Assembly (NCBI GenBank): GCA_015680685.1
Contig: MNCI01003644.1
Location: 88,323-152,322, forward strand
Length of the DNA: 64,000 bases
Reading direction: 5' to 3'
Origin: Gnetum montanum
Taxonomy: Eukaryota > Streptophyta > Gnetopsida > Gnetales > Gnetaceae
Positions 34,630 through 46,748 of the stretch are shown piece by piece. The position numbers were made by a program, and so were the translations under genes. The number at the start of each line of letters is the position of its first letter. The first letter of the stretch is position 1. The notes under the pieces were generated by a model. That model was not told the DNA's origin. It ran no database searches and saw only the letters and a program-made list of their open reading frames with translations.

Positions 34630-35110
34630 ACAAGGAATCAAAATTAGAAAAGGAATCTAAGTTTAAATCTTAAGACAAGGATGGAAGCCATGACAAGAAG
34701 ACTAACAAGGATGATAAGAAGGTAAAAGCCAAGAAGAACCAAGGTAAGGAAGACAAGGGTTAAGAAAATAACTCATCAAATTGCTTCAAATGTGAAGAAT
34801 TGGGACATAAGCAATGGTAATGTCCACTTCTCAAGGTAGCCAAGGGTAAGGATGTGCAAATCATCAAAGAGAAGACATCTAGCCAAGGTCTTTAAAGAGA
34901 TAATCATAATGCTTTCAAGCTTGAAGAAGTTTCTGAATTAAATTCTTGTGTATTTATGGAGAATGTAAATAGAGGAGACTATTTTACTATAAAATTGTTA
35001 TTTCAAATTAGGTCCAAGAAAAATAATAGTTACTAGATAGGATTTGGTAACTAATCCTTATTAAAGATCCTACAATTTACATTTATCATCTGGGAATTAA
35101 TCTAAAGAGG
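34630..35110 (+). pseudogene. gag remnant of copia C, 3' part
   Basis: Lys/Asp-rich sequence (DDKKVKAKKNQGKED) leads to a zinc knuckle at 34773-34815, CFKCEELGHKQW then a stop and C, i.e. C-x2-C-x4-H-x4-C. It continues the reading frame type left at 22442, so element C was inserted in this gag. Sequence beyond about 35100 belongs to another element. Confidence 0.55.
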
Positions 35111-36420
35111 TGAGAGAATCATATGTTTTAAAATTTAAACTTAGAATTTCTCATAATTTTATGAGGTGTGATGTGAAGTTCAAGAACTTAGAAGAGGGGT
35201 TGAATAAGTTCCACCAAATTAGACCCAATTTTTGCACAACAAATATATCTGGTTCCCCAACTTTGGTATGTCCATACATGGAGGATAGAATCCTTGCACA
35301 CCTTTAAAATTTATTTCTTAAAATATGTGATTTCAAGAACACAATAACCTTCACAAAGTATTGAGGTCTACTATGGGTGTTTTCTCTTAGAAAAACACCC
35401 AACCTCTTAAGGTCCCACAAGCTTAAGGATGTCTTCCCCTATGAAGCACATCCAACCTATTAGGTCCTATAAAGAGTGAAAAGAAAGATCAAGAAAGAAA
35501 ATAAACTAAGCTTTAGATCCCTTGCCTTTGGCTTTATTAAATTCAATAAAAAACTTAACAATTAATAGAGAATTAAGGTCCAAAAATATCTCAAAATATC
35601 TATACAATGATGGCTTGATCACATGAACAATGCTTTCATTTCCCAAAAATGTATCATCTTCTTTTATAGCCTTGTCAACATCATATGTTTGTTGGAGTTC
35701 ATATAATGACTAGAAATGATTAGTTAAGATGTCTTGCACCAGCATAAGATATCTTATTGGATTTTTCCATCTTGTAGGTGACACATCTCATCTAACCTAA
35801 GACATCCTGAGTGAGATGTCTAGATTGGAATTGGGATGTCTCAACTAAGACATATTGCCTAAGATATCTTAACTCCACTAGAGACATCCATTTTTTCTTA
35901 GAATGATTAGAGCTTCTAAGTAGAGATGTCTTACTACAAAATGAGATTTCTTGGAAAACTCAAGGACATATTCTTTTGAATTTTGGATATCTTGCATCCT
36001 TGTGATTTCTTTCAAATCTGTGCATTCCTTGTTGGACTTTATTACTTAAATTTATCAAATCATGGTCTTATCTTGGTATCATTATACTCCTATCTTAGTC
36101 TTGTAATATCTCACAAACACACTTATAAATTCTATATTTTCCAAGGTTTTGACATACCAAATGATCAACAATCTTACCATTTTTGGTAATGTCAAAAACT
36201 TGAGAAAATGGATTATCATAACAAATAATAACATGCATATAATAATAGGCAAACAAAGGTATAACATATAATACTTTCCCTTTTTAGGCATCATCAAAAA
36301 GAATTTTCCTTCTAAAATTCCCCATAAATATAAGCTTCCCCTTTTTTTATTAAGAAAAATATGTATCTTACCTAATATGATAGGGAAATATCTCTATGTC
36401 TTTACATAGATAAGTAAGTC
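35110..36420 (-). repeat. 3' LTR-like region and polypurine tract of copia 2
   Basis: On the minus strand the order is pol end (36425), TAAAAAAAGGGGAAGC (about 36334-36349), then GATGATGCCTAAAAAGGGAAAG (36266-36288), a pattern typical of SIRE-type copia 3' ends. The LTR-like region extends left past an AGACATCT/AGATGTCT cluster (35725-35960) to AACTTAGAAGAGGGGTTGAA near 35187. A short relative of that last motif appears at 41727. The outer limit is approximate. Confidence 0.45.
35725..35990. repeat. cluster of AGACATCT / AGATGTCT half-sites, third locus
   Basis: About ten diverged copies in both orientations (AAGACATCCTG, GAGATGTCTAG, GGATGTCTC, GAGACATCC). The same motif class occurs at 13318-13560 and 20715-20935. 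Confidence 0.6.
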
Positions 36421-36424
36421 TTTG

Positions 36425-37025
36425 TTAATCAAGAAGCATGGTGAAGGCATCAGTAAGTTGATTATCTATCCCAATATATTCTAACTTAACATGCCCAAGA
36501 TGAGTATGTTTTCTTATGAAATTAGGCCAAATTTCAATGTGCTTTGTAGGAGAGTATTGAACAAGATTTTTGATCATGTTAATAACACTATTTTTATCAC
36601 AAAAAATAGGTGTGTGGTCCAATTTGATCCCTAGATTCTTGAGTGTTTCTTTCATCCATAAAATTTTTTACATGAATTTCCAACTAAAATATACGTTTCT
36701 TCCACCATGGATAGCATTGTAGAAGTTTTCTTCTTAGTTCCTCAAGAGATAAGATTCTTTTCTAGAAAGAAACAATTTCCACTTCTGCTTCGATGATCAT
36801 CTATATAGCCTACCCAATCTACATCATGATACTTAGTAAGATCAAGTGTGGAGTCCTTTAGATACAAAAGTCCCTAATTAGTAGTATCTTTTAGATAATG
36901 AAAAACTCTATTAATAGTTTTGAAATGATACCTAACATAAATTCTAATACTTATAGCAATATCAAGTCTATAGCAACTGAAAAATTCAGTCATTAGAAAA
37001 ATTAAAAATCTCAATGCAATAGCTT
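36425..37025 (-). pseudogene. RNase H of copia 2
   Basis: The minus strand shows NRVFHYLKDTTN, LDLTKYHDVDWVGYIDDHRS and then the 76-codon frame 36655-36425. That frame has PIFCDKNSVINMIKNLVQYS, TKHIEIWPNFIRKH and IGIDNQLTDAFTM, the classic copia RNase H ending (conserved ADIFTK-like tail). Stops are present upstream. It continues the RT reading interrupted at 38430. Confidence 0.75.
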
Positions 37026-37029
37026 TAAC

Positions 37030-38425
37030 CCCAAATCCCTAAGGTGTCTAGAAAAATAGGATTCAAGGTACTATGAATAGTCCAACAAATCACCTTGGGA
37101 CTTATGAAGTAAAAAAATGAATAATGTAAAGAAAAACATAGATCCAATAATTGGAATTCAAATACGAATTGCACAAAAATTGACACTTTCAAAATTTATT
37201 GAGAAAAATAAGGAATAAGTTCAAGGGATGTGTACAAATGTTGCCCATGGGAGAGAAAAGGGGATTCACTTTAATGAAGGTTTAGGGTTTGTTGAAGCCA
37301 ATGCAATCAACTCCATAATATGGAGGTCCTGCCACTCTTGATGCTAATGAACATCCTTTGTTGCTACTCCAGATCTATAATGTTGGTTACTATTTGGGGT
37401 AGGTTGAGAAATGTGAAGAATTTGGCTATCAAAATGCTCCATGCTAGGAGTTGGGGATCCTAGGAGTGCAACATAGAAACCAAAAAATCACAAATCTCAA
37501 GGCGGGTAACAAGTGGGGTAATGAGGCTACAGGGGTTCCACATTGGAAGACTCTAAGAAGCTACATTTCTACAAGTTTGTAAGAACTCTTGGGATGCAAA
37601 AATACTAAAGTGCTTAAAAATTCCAAAGTGTGGAACTTGAAAATGGTGTTGAGGTTTTGGTTTTATAGGTTTTTGGCCATGGAATGGGCTATAATATGGT
37701 TGCAAATTAGCTATAATTTTTCTACAAATTTCTACCATGTACAAGTAAAATGGGTGTTCAAATTTTGGGGTTACCATATATATAGTAAGTGTTAAACTGT
37801 AATGGCCATTTCATTTACTATAAATAGTAATATGGGTACACCATCTACTTTAGAGGTAGATCTTCTATGTTGGGCCTTCAACCTTCTACCCTAGCATGCA
37901 GGATCAATGTTGAAGTGCATGAAGTGCTAAAATCTAGTCTTTGTAGCTTCTACATTGGGGGCATGTAATTTCCACATTGGGTATGCAATCTTCATGTTGG
38001 AGGTGAAGTTTCTACGCTCAGCATAGAGTCCCCCATACCCTTCCACATTGAGGTTTTCCCTTTCATGCTAGGAATAGGTCACCCACAGCCCTCCATGCTA
38101 GGGGTAGGTGAGCTCTACCCCTTGTAGGTGTTTCCAGCGTAGAAAAGTATATAGCCCCCATAAAACCTATCAAATTACCATTTTTGGCATCCCAAAAGGC
38201 ATTTTTGAGCCCCCAAACCCAATTGTAGATTCTGTGTAACTTTTTTCACTTTGGAAATGAGGCTTTGACCACTTATGAGGCATTTTTTCAGTCTTGAAAG
38301 TATGAAATATGTGAGATTTCCCCTCATGGGTTACAATCTTCACATTTACAGTGAAGTTTTACCTTGAGTTTCATGGGGTGAAGGCTACATGATGAAAAAT
38401 TATTACAATATGCAAATTTTGGTGG
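37030..38425. repeat. solo LTR related to gypsy B, inside copia 2
   Basis: The segment breaks the copia 2 pol frame between the RT motif LYLTTSR (ending at 38430) and RNase H. It starts near TTTAACCCCAAATCCCTAAGG. It shares AAATCACCTTGGGACTTATGAAG and CTATAAATAGTAATATGGGTACACC with the gypsy B LTRs, and carries ATGCTAGG/TTGGGG words of the same flavour. No internal coding sequence is present. The open frames at 37553-37795 are incidental. Confidence 0.5.
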
Positions 38426-39290
38426 TGTTTCAAAGTCTACTAGTAGTTAAATATAGTAAACTACCTATCATACTTTTATAGAGCTTAAGATCGATAGATT
38501 TTTCTTGTTCACCTTTACTTAGTTTGAAGTGTGGAGTCATTGGTGTTATCTTAGCTTTCACATTAGCCAAATTATATCTATGTAATAGATCTTCGATGTA
38601 TTTTTTTTTTGACAAAGAAAGGCACCACCTTTAGTTTGAATAATTTGAAATTCAAGGAAGTTGTTAAGTTCTCCATCATGCTCATTTCAAATTCTGTTTG
38701 CATAAGATTTGAAAATTGCTTATATAAAATTTCTTTAGTAGCTCCAAAAATAATATCATCAACATAAATTTGGACAATAAGTAGATCCTTACATTCATGT
38801 TTTAGAAACAAAGTTACATCATCCCTACCTCTTTCAAACCATTAGACATGAGATGTTGTGAAAGTCTATCATACCAAGCTCTAAAGGCTTATTTGAGCCC
38901 ATAAAGGGTCCTTTTCAGTTTATAGACATAATCTAGATGGATATGATCTATAAAACCTTTAGCCTTCTCAAAATATACTTCCTCTTAAATGGTGTTATTT
39001 AGAAATGTAGTTTTGACATCCATTTGATACAGTTTGATTCCTTTGATACTTGCATAAGCTAGAAGAAGTTAGATTAATCCAAGCCTAGCCATAGGAGTAA
39101 ATGTTTTATCAAAATCAATATCCTCTTGCTGATTATATCCTTTAGCAATCAATCTGGTCTTATTTTTAACAATGTTTCTATTTTCATCTATCTTATTTCT
39201 AAATACCCTTTTTGTTCCAATAATTTTCTTGTTGTTGGGTTTAGGAGTTAATTCCCACATCATTTTTGAAAACTTAATTTAACTTATCTT
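38426..39290 (-). pseudogene. reverse transcriptase of copia 2
   Basis: Minus-strand pieces in order: MWELTPKPNNKKIIGTKRVF with RLIAKGYNQQEDIDFDKTF (39263-39069), then HECKDLLIVQIYVDDIIFGA (catalytic YVDD) and LMQTEFEMSMMENL (38811-38640), then KYIEDLLHRYNLANVK and MIGSLLYLTTSR (38615-38430). This is the full copia RT order. Frameshifts and stops inactivate it. Confidence 0.8.
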
Positions 39291-39299
39291 ACATGACTA

Positions 39300-40530
39300 A
39301 AATCCATCCTTCCTACTTTTCTTCCTCTCTAAAGTTTTTGGGTTCAATATATGAAAGATAGGTAGGATAGGCACACACCTCTTTTATTTGACTACTATTT
39401 TCTATTTCCTCTTCTACTTGTCTAAAAGCATCATTAAGGGAATGTGATCTTTGGAGTCCAGGCATTTTGGAGTAAGTTGGAGAAGTATCTTCATGCTCAA
39501 TTTCTACTTCAAAATCTTTCTCAATTTCTACATGGGAGGTATTTGATATCTTTTAAATAGGAGCTTCTTCATAATCAAAATGCAAACTATCATGTATTTT
39601 CATGTTTATAGTTTCCTTCACAGTGCTCTTTTGTTGAACACCCTATATGCTCTAATAACTATAGAGTATCCTAGAAATATCTCCTCATTAGTTTTGGAAT
39701 CAAACTTTCTTAGAGCATCTTTATCACTTAAAATGTAATATTTTGCATCAAAAATATAGAAATAACTAACTAAAGGCATTCTACAAGTCCATGTTCATAT
39801 GGAGTTTTGGTAGTGAATCGCCTTAACAGAACTCTATTAGAGATGTAGCATGCTGTATTGATTGCTTCAGCCAAAAAATGATATGGAATGTTTTTGTTCT
39901 TCAAATGAGTTCTGTCCATTTTATTTTGAATCCTGTTCTTTCATTCTACAACTCCATTTTTTTTTTTTTGAGGAGTCCTGGGAGTAAAAAATTGATGTAG
40001 AATATCATTTGTGATCATATTCTTCAAATTTGGCATTTTTGAATTCTCCTCCATTGTCACTTCTAATGGTTTTGATAGCATATTCTTTTTTATTTTGTAT
40101 CTAATTACAAATTCTCATAAAATTCTCAAAAGCTTCATCTTTGTGATATAAGAACACAACCCATGTAAAGCAAGAAAAATCATCAACAATGGTTAAATAA
40201 TACCTTTTCTTTTCTAAACTAAGAGTTTGAGAGGGATCATCTAAGATTATATGAAGTAATTGTAAGGGACATAAGATGGAGATGCAATTCTTCTTACCAA
40301 AACTTAACCTTGTTTATTTTCCTTTCTAATAGGCTTCACAAGTATTCAAAGATTCTTCCTTGAGTTTGGATAGTCCCTTAACCATATCTTTAGATACAAG
40401 GGTTTGAAGAATGTCTTTCTTGATGTGGCCTAATTTCCTATGCCATATATGAACATCACCTATATTGCTAATCAAGCACTTGGATTCAAGGTAGAATATC
40501 TCCGAAAATAGTAGTATAAACATTTTCTTT
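39300..40530 (-). pseudogene. gag-pre-integrase and integrase of copia 2
   Basis: The frame 40523-40326 contains VHIWHRKLGHIKKDILQTL, the gag-pre-integrase HHxC-type motif. Downstream minus-strand sequence encodes broken integrase core pieces toward 39600 and a linker rich in Glu/Asp (39560-39300). Integrase would insert the element DNA. Confidence 0.65.
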
Positions 40531-40539
40531 TCTATTTCC

Positions 40540-41651
40540 TTCTATAATAACTTTTCTAGAATAAGGATCTCATTACAAAGTAACGCATACCTTTCTTCCA
40601 AAGTATTCTTATATTCTTTAGCTTCATCATCACAGATTGGATCATTGATGGGTTCCTAATTTGTTAAGGCTATGCACAAAGATGCGAGTCTATGAAGCTA
40701 TCATTATGTTCATCATCCTAACTTGTATAGAAATTCCATGTTCTCCTTTCTTCTATATACTCTTTCTTTTACAACCTATAATCACTAGGGTATTCAAAGG
40801 TCATATGGCCTCTTCCACCACATATCCAACATTCTATAGAAAATATATCAAGATTAGAAAGTTTGGATTACTTAACTTTTGTTTTAGCTTTACTATTCAG
40901 TTGATTTAATCTTTTTTATTTTCTTGCTAGAAGCCTTAGCTTATCATCATTATTTGCATCATAATCAGATATCTCCTTTTATTTTAAAGATATCTTAAGA
41001 GCAATGGGTTTTTCTTTGATAGCACCTTCATTGATGAGATTTATTTCATATACTACAAGTGCACTTTGCAACTCTTCAAATTTAAGAACAAAGAAATTCC
41101 TAATTTATTTTATAATAGTGATTTTGAATCTAAATTTAGGACATAGAGTTCTAATCATGTTAATGATAACTTCACTCTCTGGTAACTCTTTCCTTATACC
41201 TCTAATGGCTACTAAAATATCATTGGTCCTAGAGAAATAATCTTTAACCCTTTCACCCTCTTTCATTTTCATCTTGTCATATTCAGATCACAAGACTAGA
41301 AGCTTGGATTATTTCACCACTAAGGCTCCCTCATAAGTGTCTTCCAAAACTTTCCAAATTTCTTTGGTAGTTTTACATCCAACTATTCTATTAAATTTAT
41401 GATTACTAAGAGCATAATAGAGACCATTCCTAGCCTTTGAATCATACATATACTTATGCTTGTCATCGTTAGACTACTTATCTATAGGAAATGTAGTGTA
41501 TATAGTGCTATCGATGGGATCAATGTATTCTTCCATGATGGACTATCATACTTTAAATTCCATTGATTCAAATAATCCTTACTTTCATGTTTTCTTATGT
41601 AAAGTCAATCCCATTAAACATTGGTGGCTTGTTGTATGATGTTCCCTCCAT
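40540..41651 (-). pseudogene. gag of copia 2
   Basis: The start at 41651 reads MEGTSYNKPPMFNGIDFT, the usual opening of SIRE-like copia gag. Later come IWKVLEDTYEGA, KMKEGERVKDYFSR, ELPESEVIINMIRTL and the zinc knuckle ECWICGGRGHMTFEYP (about 40835-40789). Its last Cys has become Tyr. Stop codons are scattered through it. Confidence 0.7.
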
Positions 41652-41759
41652 AGTTCACTCCTAGGTTATTATGCTCACTTGGGAGTACCATGCTTTGATC
41701 AACTTGAAGATAAAAAACTTAGAAGGGTGATTAAATAAGTTTTGAAACACCATCAATTT

Positions 41760-42425
41760 TGGGACTTTCATGATTCACCATAGTCCTGAAATTTGGGCAG
41801 GGATCTCTACAAGCGCAGTGTCACACTAGACCACACAGACAACATGGTACCCTAGAAGTCCTAATGCCTGCAAAGCCACTTCTGAGCATGCTTGCCACCC
41901 TCTATAGCATAATCAACAAAACACCCAGTCATGAGGCTAGTTTGCACAAAAGAGGCACTGAGGATGGACTAAACAGTTTAGCCAATTTCTAACTATGAGG
42001 CCTACTACACTACGCTATGCTGCACAACGTAGCAGGCCAGGTGGTGTTAAAACTATTGCAAGTGTTAGATCAGACGCAGAAGATGTAGTTGGTAGATATT
42101 TTGTTTTCAAAGATGCCTACCCCACTTCATCCTTGAAGTGTGAGTAGTGTGACGTAGAAAAACAGAGCAAATTTCATCAAAAATCACCTTGGTCTAAGTG
42201 CTATGCTACATAGCGTAGTGGGGTCCTAGCATGACAAAATATTTTCTCAAATTATCTTGATGTGGAAAACACAATTTCCCATGCTTCGACCATGAAAAAT
42301 GCTTGTTCTACTACCACTTCAGAGCATGACTAAGATCCCATGACACAACACTTGTAGAGTAAGTTGCTGTGAAGCCTATTCTAGACCTTAGATGATATCA
42401 CCTTTCATGACACCAATAGCTATTC
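41760..42425. other. unassigned repeat-like sequence between two copia elements
   Basis: No coding signature. The stretch contains palindromic CTACGCTATGCTGCACAACG and GCTATGCTACATAGCGTAG motifs and many TGCTAGG/CATGAC words. It may be remaining LTR sequence of copia 2 (U5 side) or another element. It does not match the copia 1 5' LTR at 59377-59760, so the 3' LTR of copia 1 is missing here. Confidence 0.35.
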
Positions 42426-42429
42426 AACA

Positions 42430-42790
42430 CCATAAAAATTTTGTCATCATATCAATAGGATTCTCTTCTATCTTTATTTTTTCAAGAATAATTCTTTGTT
42501 CATTTATCTGCTCTCGAATATAGTTATATTGTATTTCTATATGCTTCATTCTACTGTGGAAAGTGGGATTCTTGGATATATAAATTGCACTTTAGTTATC
42601 ATAAAAAATTTTCACAATTTTTTTATAAATTCTGAGTTTAGCCACTAATCTTTGAAGCCATGCTACTTCCTGACTAGCTAGGTTTGCAGAAACATATTCT
42701 ACTTTAGTAGTAGATTGAGCTACACAAGACTGCAATTGGCTTTTCCAAGAGATAGCACCACCAAAGATATTGAACACATATCCACTAGTT
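42430..42790 (-). pseudogene. RNase H of copia 1
   Basis: Minus-strand frame 42777-42592: GGAISWKSQLQSCVAQSTT followed by KVEYVSANLASQEVAWLQRL. It continues past one stop as SAIYISKNPTFHSRMKHIEI and ENPIDMMTKFL near 42430. These are the conserved blocks of copia RNase H, ending in the ADMLTK-like tail. Confidence 0.8.
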
Positions 42791-43990
42791 CATTTTCTAT
42801 TGTCTAAATCCCCACCCCAATAAGTATCCACATAACCATGTAGAATGGATGAATCACTTTGATAAAAAATACCAAACTAGTACCATAAAAATATTGAAAA
42901 ACTCATTTTATAACAATCTAGTGTTGTTTCCCTAGATTAGACATACATCTGCTGAGTTTTCCAACAATGTATGCAATATCAGGTCTAGTAGTGACCATTA
43001 CATACATCAAACTACTGACAACACTAGCATATGGAATTTTTATCATGAGCTCTTTTTCATCATCTATTTTGGGGCATTGTTTAAGTAAGAGTTTCATCCC
43101 AATTTCACAGGGTGTTTCCATAGGCTTACAATCTTGCATATTATATCTTTTTAAGATATTTTGCACATATGCAGATTGTCCAATACAAATTTTGTTATTA
43201 CCTCTATTTATTTTAATTTCCATGCTCAAAATCATTTTAACAACACTAAGATCTTTCATTTCAAACCAAGAAGAAAGAAGTTGTTTCAACCCCTTAATGT
43301 CATCCATGTCACTTCCTACTATTAACATGTCATCAACATATAGTAGTAAAATTAAGAGTTTTCCATTTTTATTTTTGACATATAAGCAAGAGTCTTCTTG
43401 ACTTCTAATGAAGCCAAGATTTAACATGTGTTCGTTAAATTTTTTTAATTCACATCCTTGGTTCTTGTTTGAGACCATACAATGATCTTAGCAATTGACA
43501 TACCATATGCTCTTTTCTTTTCACTTCATACCCTTTAAATTGAAGCATATATATTTCCTCTTCAAGATCAGCATTGAGGAAAGTAGTTTTTACATCCATT
43601 TGTTCAAGTTCTAGATCATAAGCATTACTATTGAAAGCAATGACCTAATGGATGTTAATTTTACCATAGGGAAGAAGATATCATCATAATCAATTCCCTT
43701 CTTTAGGGAATAACCCTTAGCAACAAGACGTGCTTTAAACTAGTCACTAGATTTAATTTTGAACACCCACTTACATCCAATTGGTTTTCTATCAAATGGA
43801 AGTTCAACCAATTCCCATGTCTTATTCTTATAAATAGAAGACATTTCATCATCCATCACTTGCTTCCATTCTTTATGATAAAGAGATGTACACACTTCAT
43901 CTTAAGTAAGTGGTTCAGCTTCAGCGATTAGAATTTGATCTTCAAATTGAGTGGGTAATTTTCTTATGTGACTAGACTATCTTAAGGGTT
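42790..43990 (-). pseudogene. reverse transcriptase of copia 1
   Basis: A 186-codon open frame (43478-42918) includes LNLGFIRSQEDSCLYVKN, LLLYVDDMLIVGSDMDDI with the catalytic YVDD, WFEMKDL, ILKRYNMQDCKPMETP and LMYVMVTTRPDIAYIVGKLS. The N-terminal fingers (CKWVFKIKS, KARLVAKGYSLKKGIDY) lie upstream at 43790-43680 in shifted frames. This is the best-preserved pol fragment in the window. Confidence 0.85.
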
Positions 43991-45240
43991 GTGAAGTTTA
44001 TGGAGCATCATGTTGATACTCAATTTCCTCATCTTTACTTTCATCTTCCCTTGTACTTATGTCATGTATATTATGCACATCATCTTGTTGGACAGGAGAA
44101 ATATCTCCTACCAAGGAAGGATGACCATATGAATTTCCTTTATTAACTAGAAAATATACGTGATTAGATGTCACATCATTAGAGAAATCATACTTAATAT
44201 GTTTGGAAGACTCTCTAAATACAACATCATGACTATAGATAACCCTCTTAGTTTCTGGGTTATACAACTTATAAGCTTTAACACCATGACCATAACCAAG
44301 GACAATACATCTTAAAAACTTATAGTCTAATTTTGATCTATCAATTTTTGGAATGTAAACATAAGCTTCACATCCAAAAACTCAAAGATAATTCAAATTA
44401 ATAAACTTGCCACTCAAATGTTTTTTGGAATCTTTCCATCAATTGCAAAGGATGCATACCTATTGATGAGATAGCAAGTAGTTGTTGTAGCTTCAGCCCA
44501 AAAATGTTTACCAAGAATAGCTTCACTTAGCATGCATCTGATTCTTTCTAGCCATGTTCTATTAAAACATTCAACTACTCCATTCTATTCAAGAGTTCTT
44601 GGAATAGTTTTTTTCCTATATATGCCATGTTCTTTGCAAAAATTGTTAAAAGAATGGAAGAAAAATTCACCATCATTATCTATTCTAAGAACCTTGATTT
44701 TCTATCTTGAATAATTTTCAATAAGAGCTTTGAACTCTTTAAATTTTTTAAATACTTCACACTTATGTTTTATTAAATAGATCCAAGCTTTCCTTGAAAA
44801 ATCATCAATGAATGAAACATAATATGTAGCACCTTCAAGTAAGAATGTTTACAAGTCTTTAACTACTTCACAAACATCATTGTGTATTAACTCTAACACT
44901 TGATTAACTTTAGCATTACTTCTTGGCAATCTTAAACGTGTTTGATTACCAAGTAGGAAATGATGACAAAAACATAGAGATTCCTCTATAAGATTAATTT
45001 TACCTTTTTTATGTAGTTCCTTTAGACCTTTTCACCTAAACGTGCTAATCTTCTATGCCAAAGATCAATGCTTGAATGCAAGTCAGTAATAGCTACCATG
45101 TTGAAGTTGTGCTACAACATTTTTGCTTCCAACTAGTAAAGTCTTCCCACCTCTACACCAATGGCTCGAAGTAAAGACCCTTGCAAGATTTTACATTTTT
45201 CTTCACCAAATATGATTGTTAGACTTGCAAAATCTCACTC
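43990..45240 (-). pseudogene. integrase and linker of copia 1
   Basis: The minus-strand order is a gag-pre-integrase region (about 45100-44900), then VLELIHNDVCEV, YYVSFIDDFSRKAWIYLIKH, VLRIDNDGEF and NGVVECFNRTWLERIRCML (44890-44520), i.e. the D, D and E blocks of copia integrase. YNPETKRVIYSHDVVFRES (44264-44205) is the usual integrase-RT linker motif. Stops and frameshifts are present. Confidence 0.75.
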
Positions 45241-45579
45241 ACTCATAGATAAGAGACCTATTGTGGGTTTAGGTACACAATGAACATGAGATATAGTTTT
45301 AATGGTTCCATCCTTAAATTGGATTTTAACTTTACTGTACCCAACAACATCACAAAGACCATTATCACCTAGTTTGACCACATCGAGATCATAAACAAAG
45401 TATTCACAAAACCATTCAAGGTGTGGGGCATAGTGATAGAAAGCACCAGAATCAATATACCAAGAAACTCTCTATGTCATCAACTGATGGCACCACATAC
45501 AAATCTCCCTCTTGATGAGAAGGAGGAATTTCATTTTTAACTATTATTTGCAAATTATTTTCCTTTCTTTGCTACTTTA

Positions 45580-45773
45580 CAATATTTTTTAAAATAACCT
45601 ATTTTTCCACAATTCCAACATCTTGGTTTGGTGGAATTTTTCTGGGATCTAGGAGGTTTAAACTATGGACTTTCATTCAACTTTATGTTGGAGTTTTTGG
45701 CAAGGAAAATATCACTTTGGACAAGGGAAACCTTTTAATTCTCATTTCTTCACTAAGGAGTTGGGATACAATA
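45580..45773 (-). pseudogene. gag end of copia 1 with zinc knuckle
   Basis: Reads DTIVSQLLSEEMRIK from the E1 insertion site. A zinc knuckle CWNCGKIGYFKKYC follows (about 45627-45586), where the expected His is Tyr, consistent with a C-to-T change. It is collinear with the gag fragment at 52477-52126. Confidence 0.65.
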
Positions 45774-45778
45774 GTATC
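45774..45778. repeat. target-site duplication of E1, left
   Basis: GTATC directly precedes the LTR start TGATGAGT. The identical pentamer follows the other end of E1 at 52121-52125. Confidence 0.85.
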
Positions 45779-46568
45779 TGATGAGTGGCAAGGTACCCCT
45801 ACACTTAACCATACGAATACGAGTGTTACACGCACGATCCGGTCAAACTCCGCAGATGGACTAGTTGTGGCATCTAGACAGTTAGCCTTAGGTCATAGTT
45901 CGCTATCTTCCCACTTGGACTAGTATTAGCTTTGTCATGTATGGTGTAGTCCAGAGTGAGGTGTATGATGTGTTTCTATGCTAATGCTACTCCTGAAGGC
46001 AGTGGAAAATAATATTAACTAAACTAGGAGAGAAAGGGTGAGAGAGACTCTAAGCTAGCCTAAGTGCGATGAGCATCCATTCCTTGATTATCCATACATA
46101 TCTTCGACTTCATGCATGACTACCATTGGGATTACCAAGCGCAGATCCTAGGTACACTACTGGGTTACCAAGTAGTCACACTTAAATGCCCGTAATCAAG
46201 TCATACTCATTCTGCGTTTAACAAGAGTTTAAGGGTGAGAAGGTATTAACTAAGAAAGCAGTAAATAATAATTAATTAAATAATTAAGCTAAGTGAATGA
46301 TCCAATGATGAATTAATCTCGATCTTTATTTCTGGTCATGTGCATGTCCAAGTACATCACACTCAAATAAAGGATGTTGTACAATTACATTCACCACACT
46401 GTAGGCATATACTTGGAGGAAAAGGGTTAAGAGGAAAAATAGAAACTAAAATCAAAACTAACTCTAAAACTAACTTATCAAAAAAATGCCTATCAGAACT
46501 ATCTACCTCTTATTTATAGATGAGGAGATAGGCTACGATATCGCGGTGGACAAAATTATGACTCATCA
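45779..46568 (-). repeat. 3' LTR of E1
   Basis: 790 bp, TGATGAGTGGCAAGG to TATGACTCATCA in plus-strand reading. The promoter motif CTATAAATAAGAGG reads on the minus strand near 46518. Only a half palindrome (CGATATCGCG at 46536-46545) remains next to it. Confidence 0.85.
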
Positions 46569-46584
46569 TACCCCCACGACTAAG
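46569..46584 (-). promoter_or_regulatory. terminal polypurine tract of E1
   Basis: Minus strand CTTAGTCGTGGGGGTA directly before TGATGAGT, the U3 start of the 3' LTR. Confidence 0.75.
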
Positions 46585-46748
46585 TGAAAACTCATCCTCA
46601 AGTTACAGTGAGAACAAACTCCATTGATTGCATAGTGGATATGTACGGGATTAATGGATGGTGAAAATGGGTTTATGCTATAGTGTGGAATGAAAGAAAA
46701 ATTGAGACACAACACAAAAAAATTCTACAGCTACAAAATTGGTGGAAC

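Larger units (their letters stand above)
35187..41760 (-). mobile_element. copia 2: SIRE-like Ty1/copia element
   Basis: Minus-strand order is gag (from 41651), gag-pre-integrase/integrase (40523-39600), RT (39263-38430) and RNase H (37020-36425), then a polypurine tract and LTR-like end. Integrase before RT is the copia order, and YVDDIIFG plus the HSRTKHIEI-like RNase H segment point to the SIRE/Maximus side. A 1.4-kb solo LTR splits RT from RNase H. The 5' LTR could not be matched convincingly to the 3' LTR. Confidence 0.7.
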
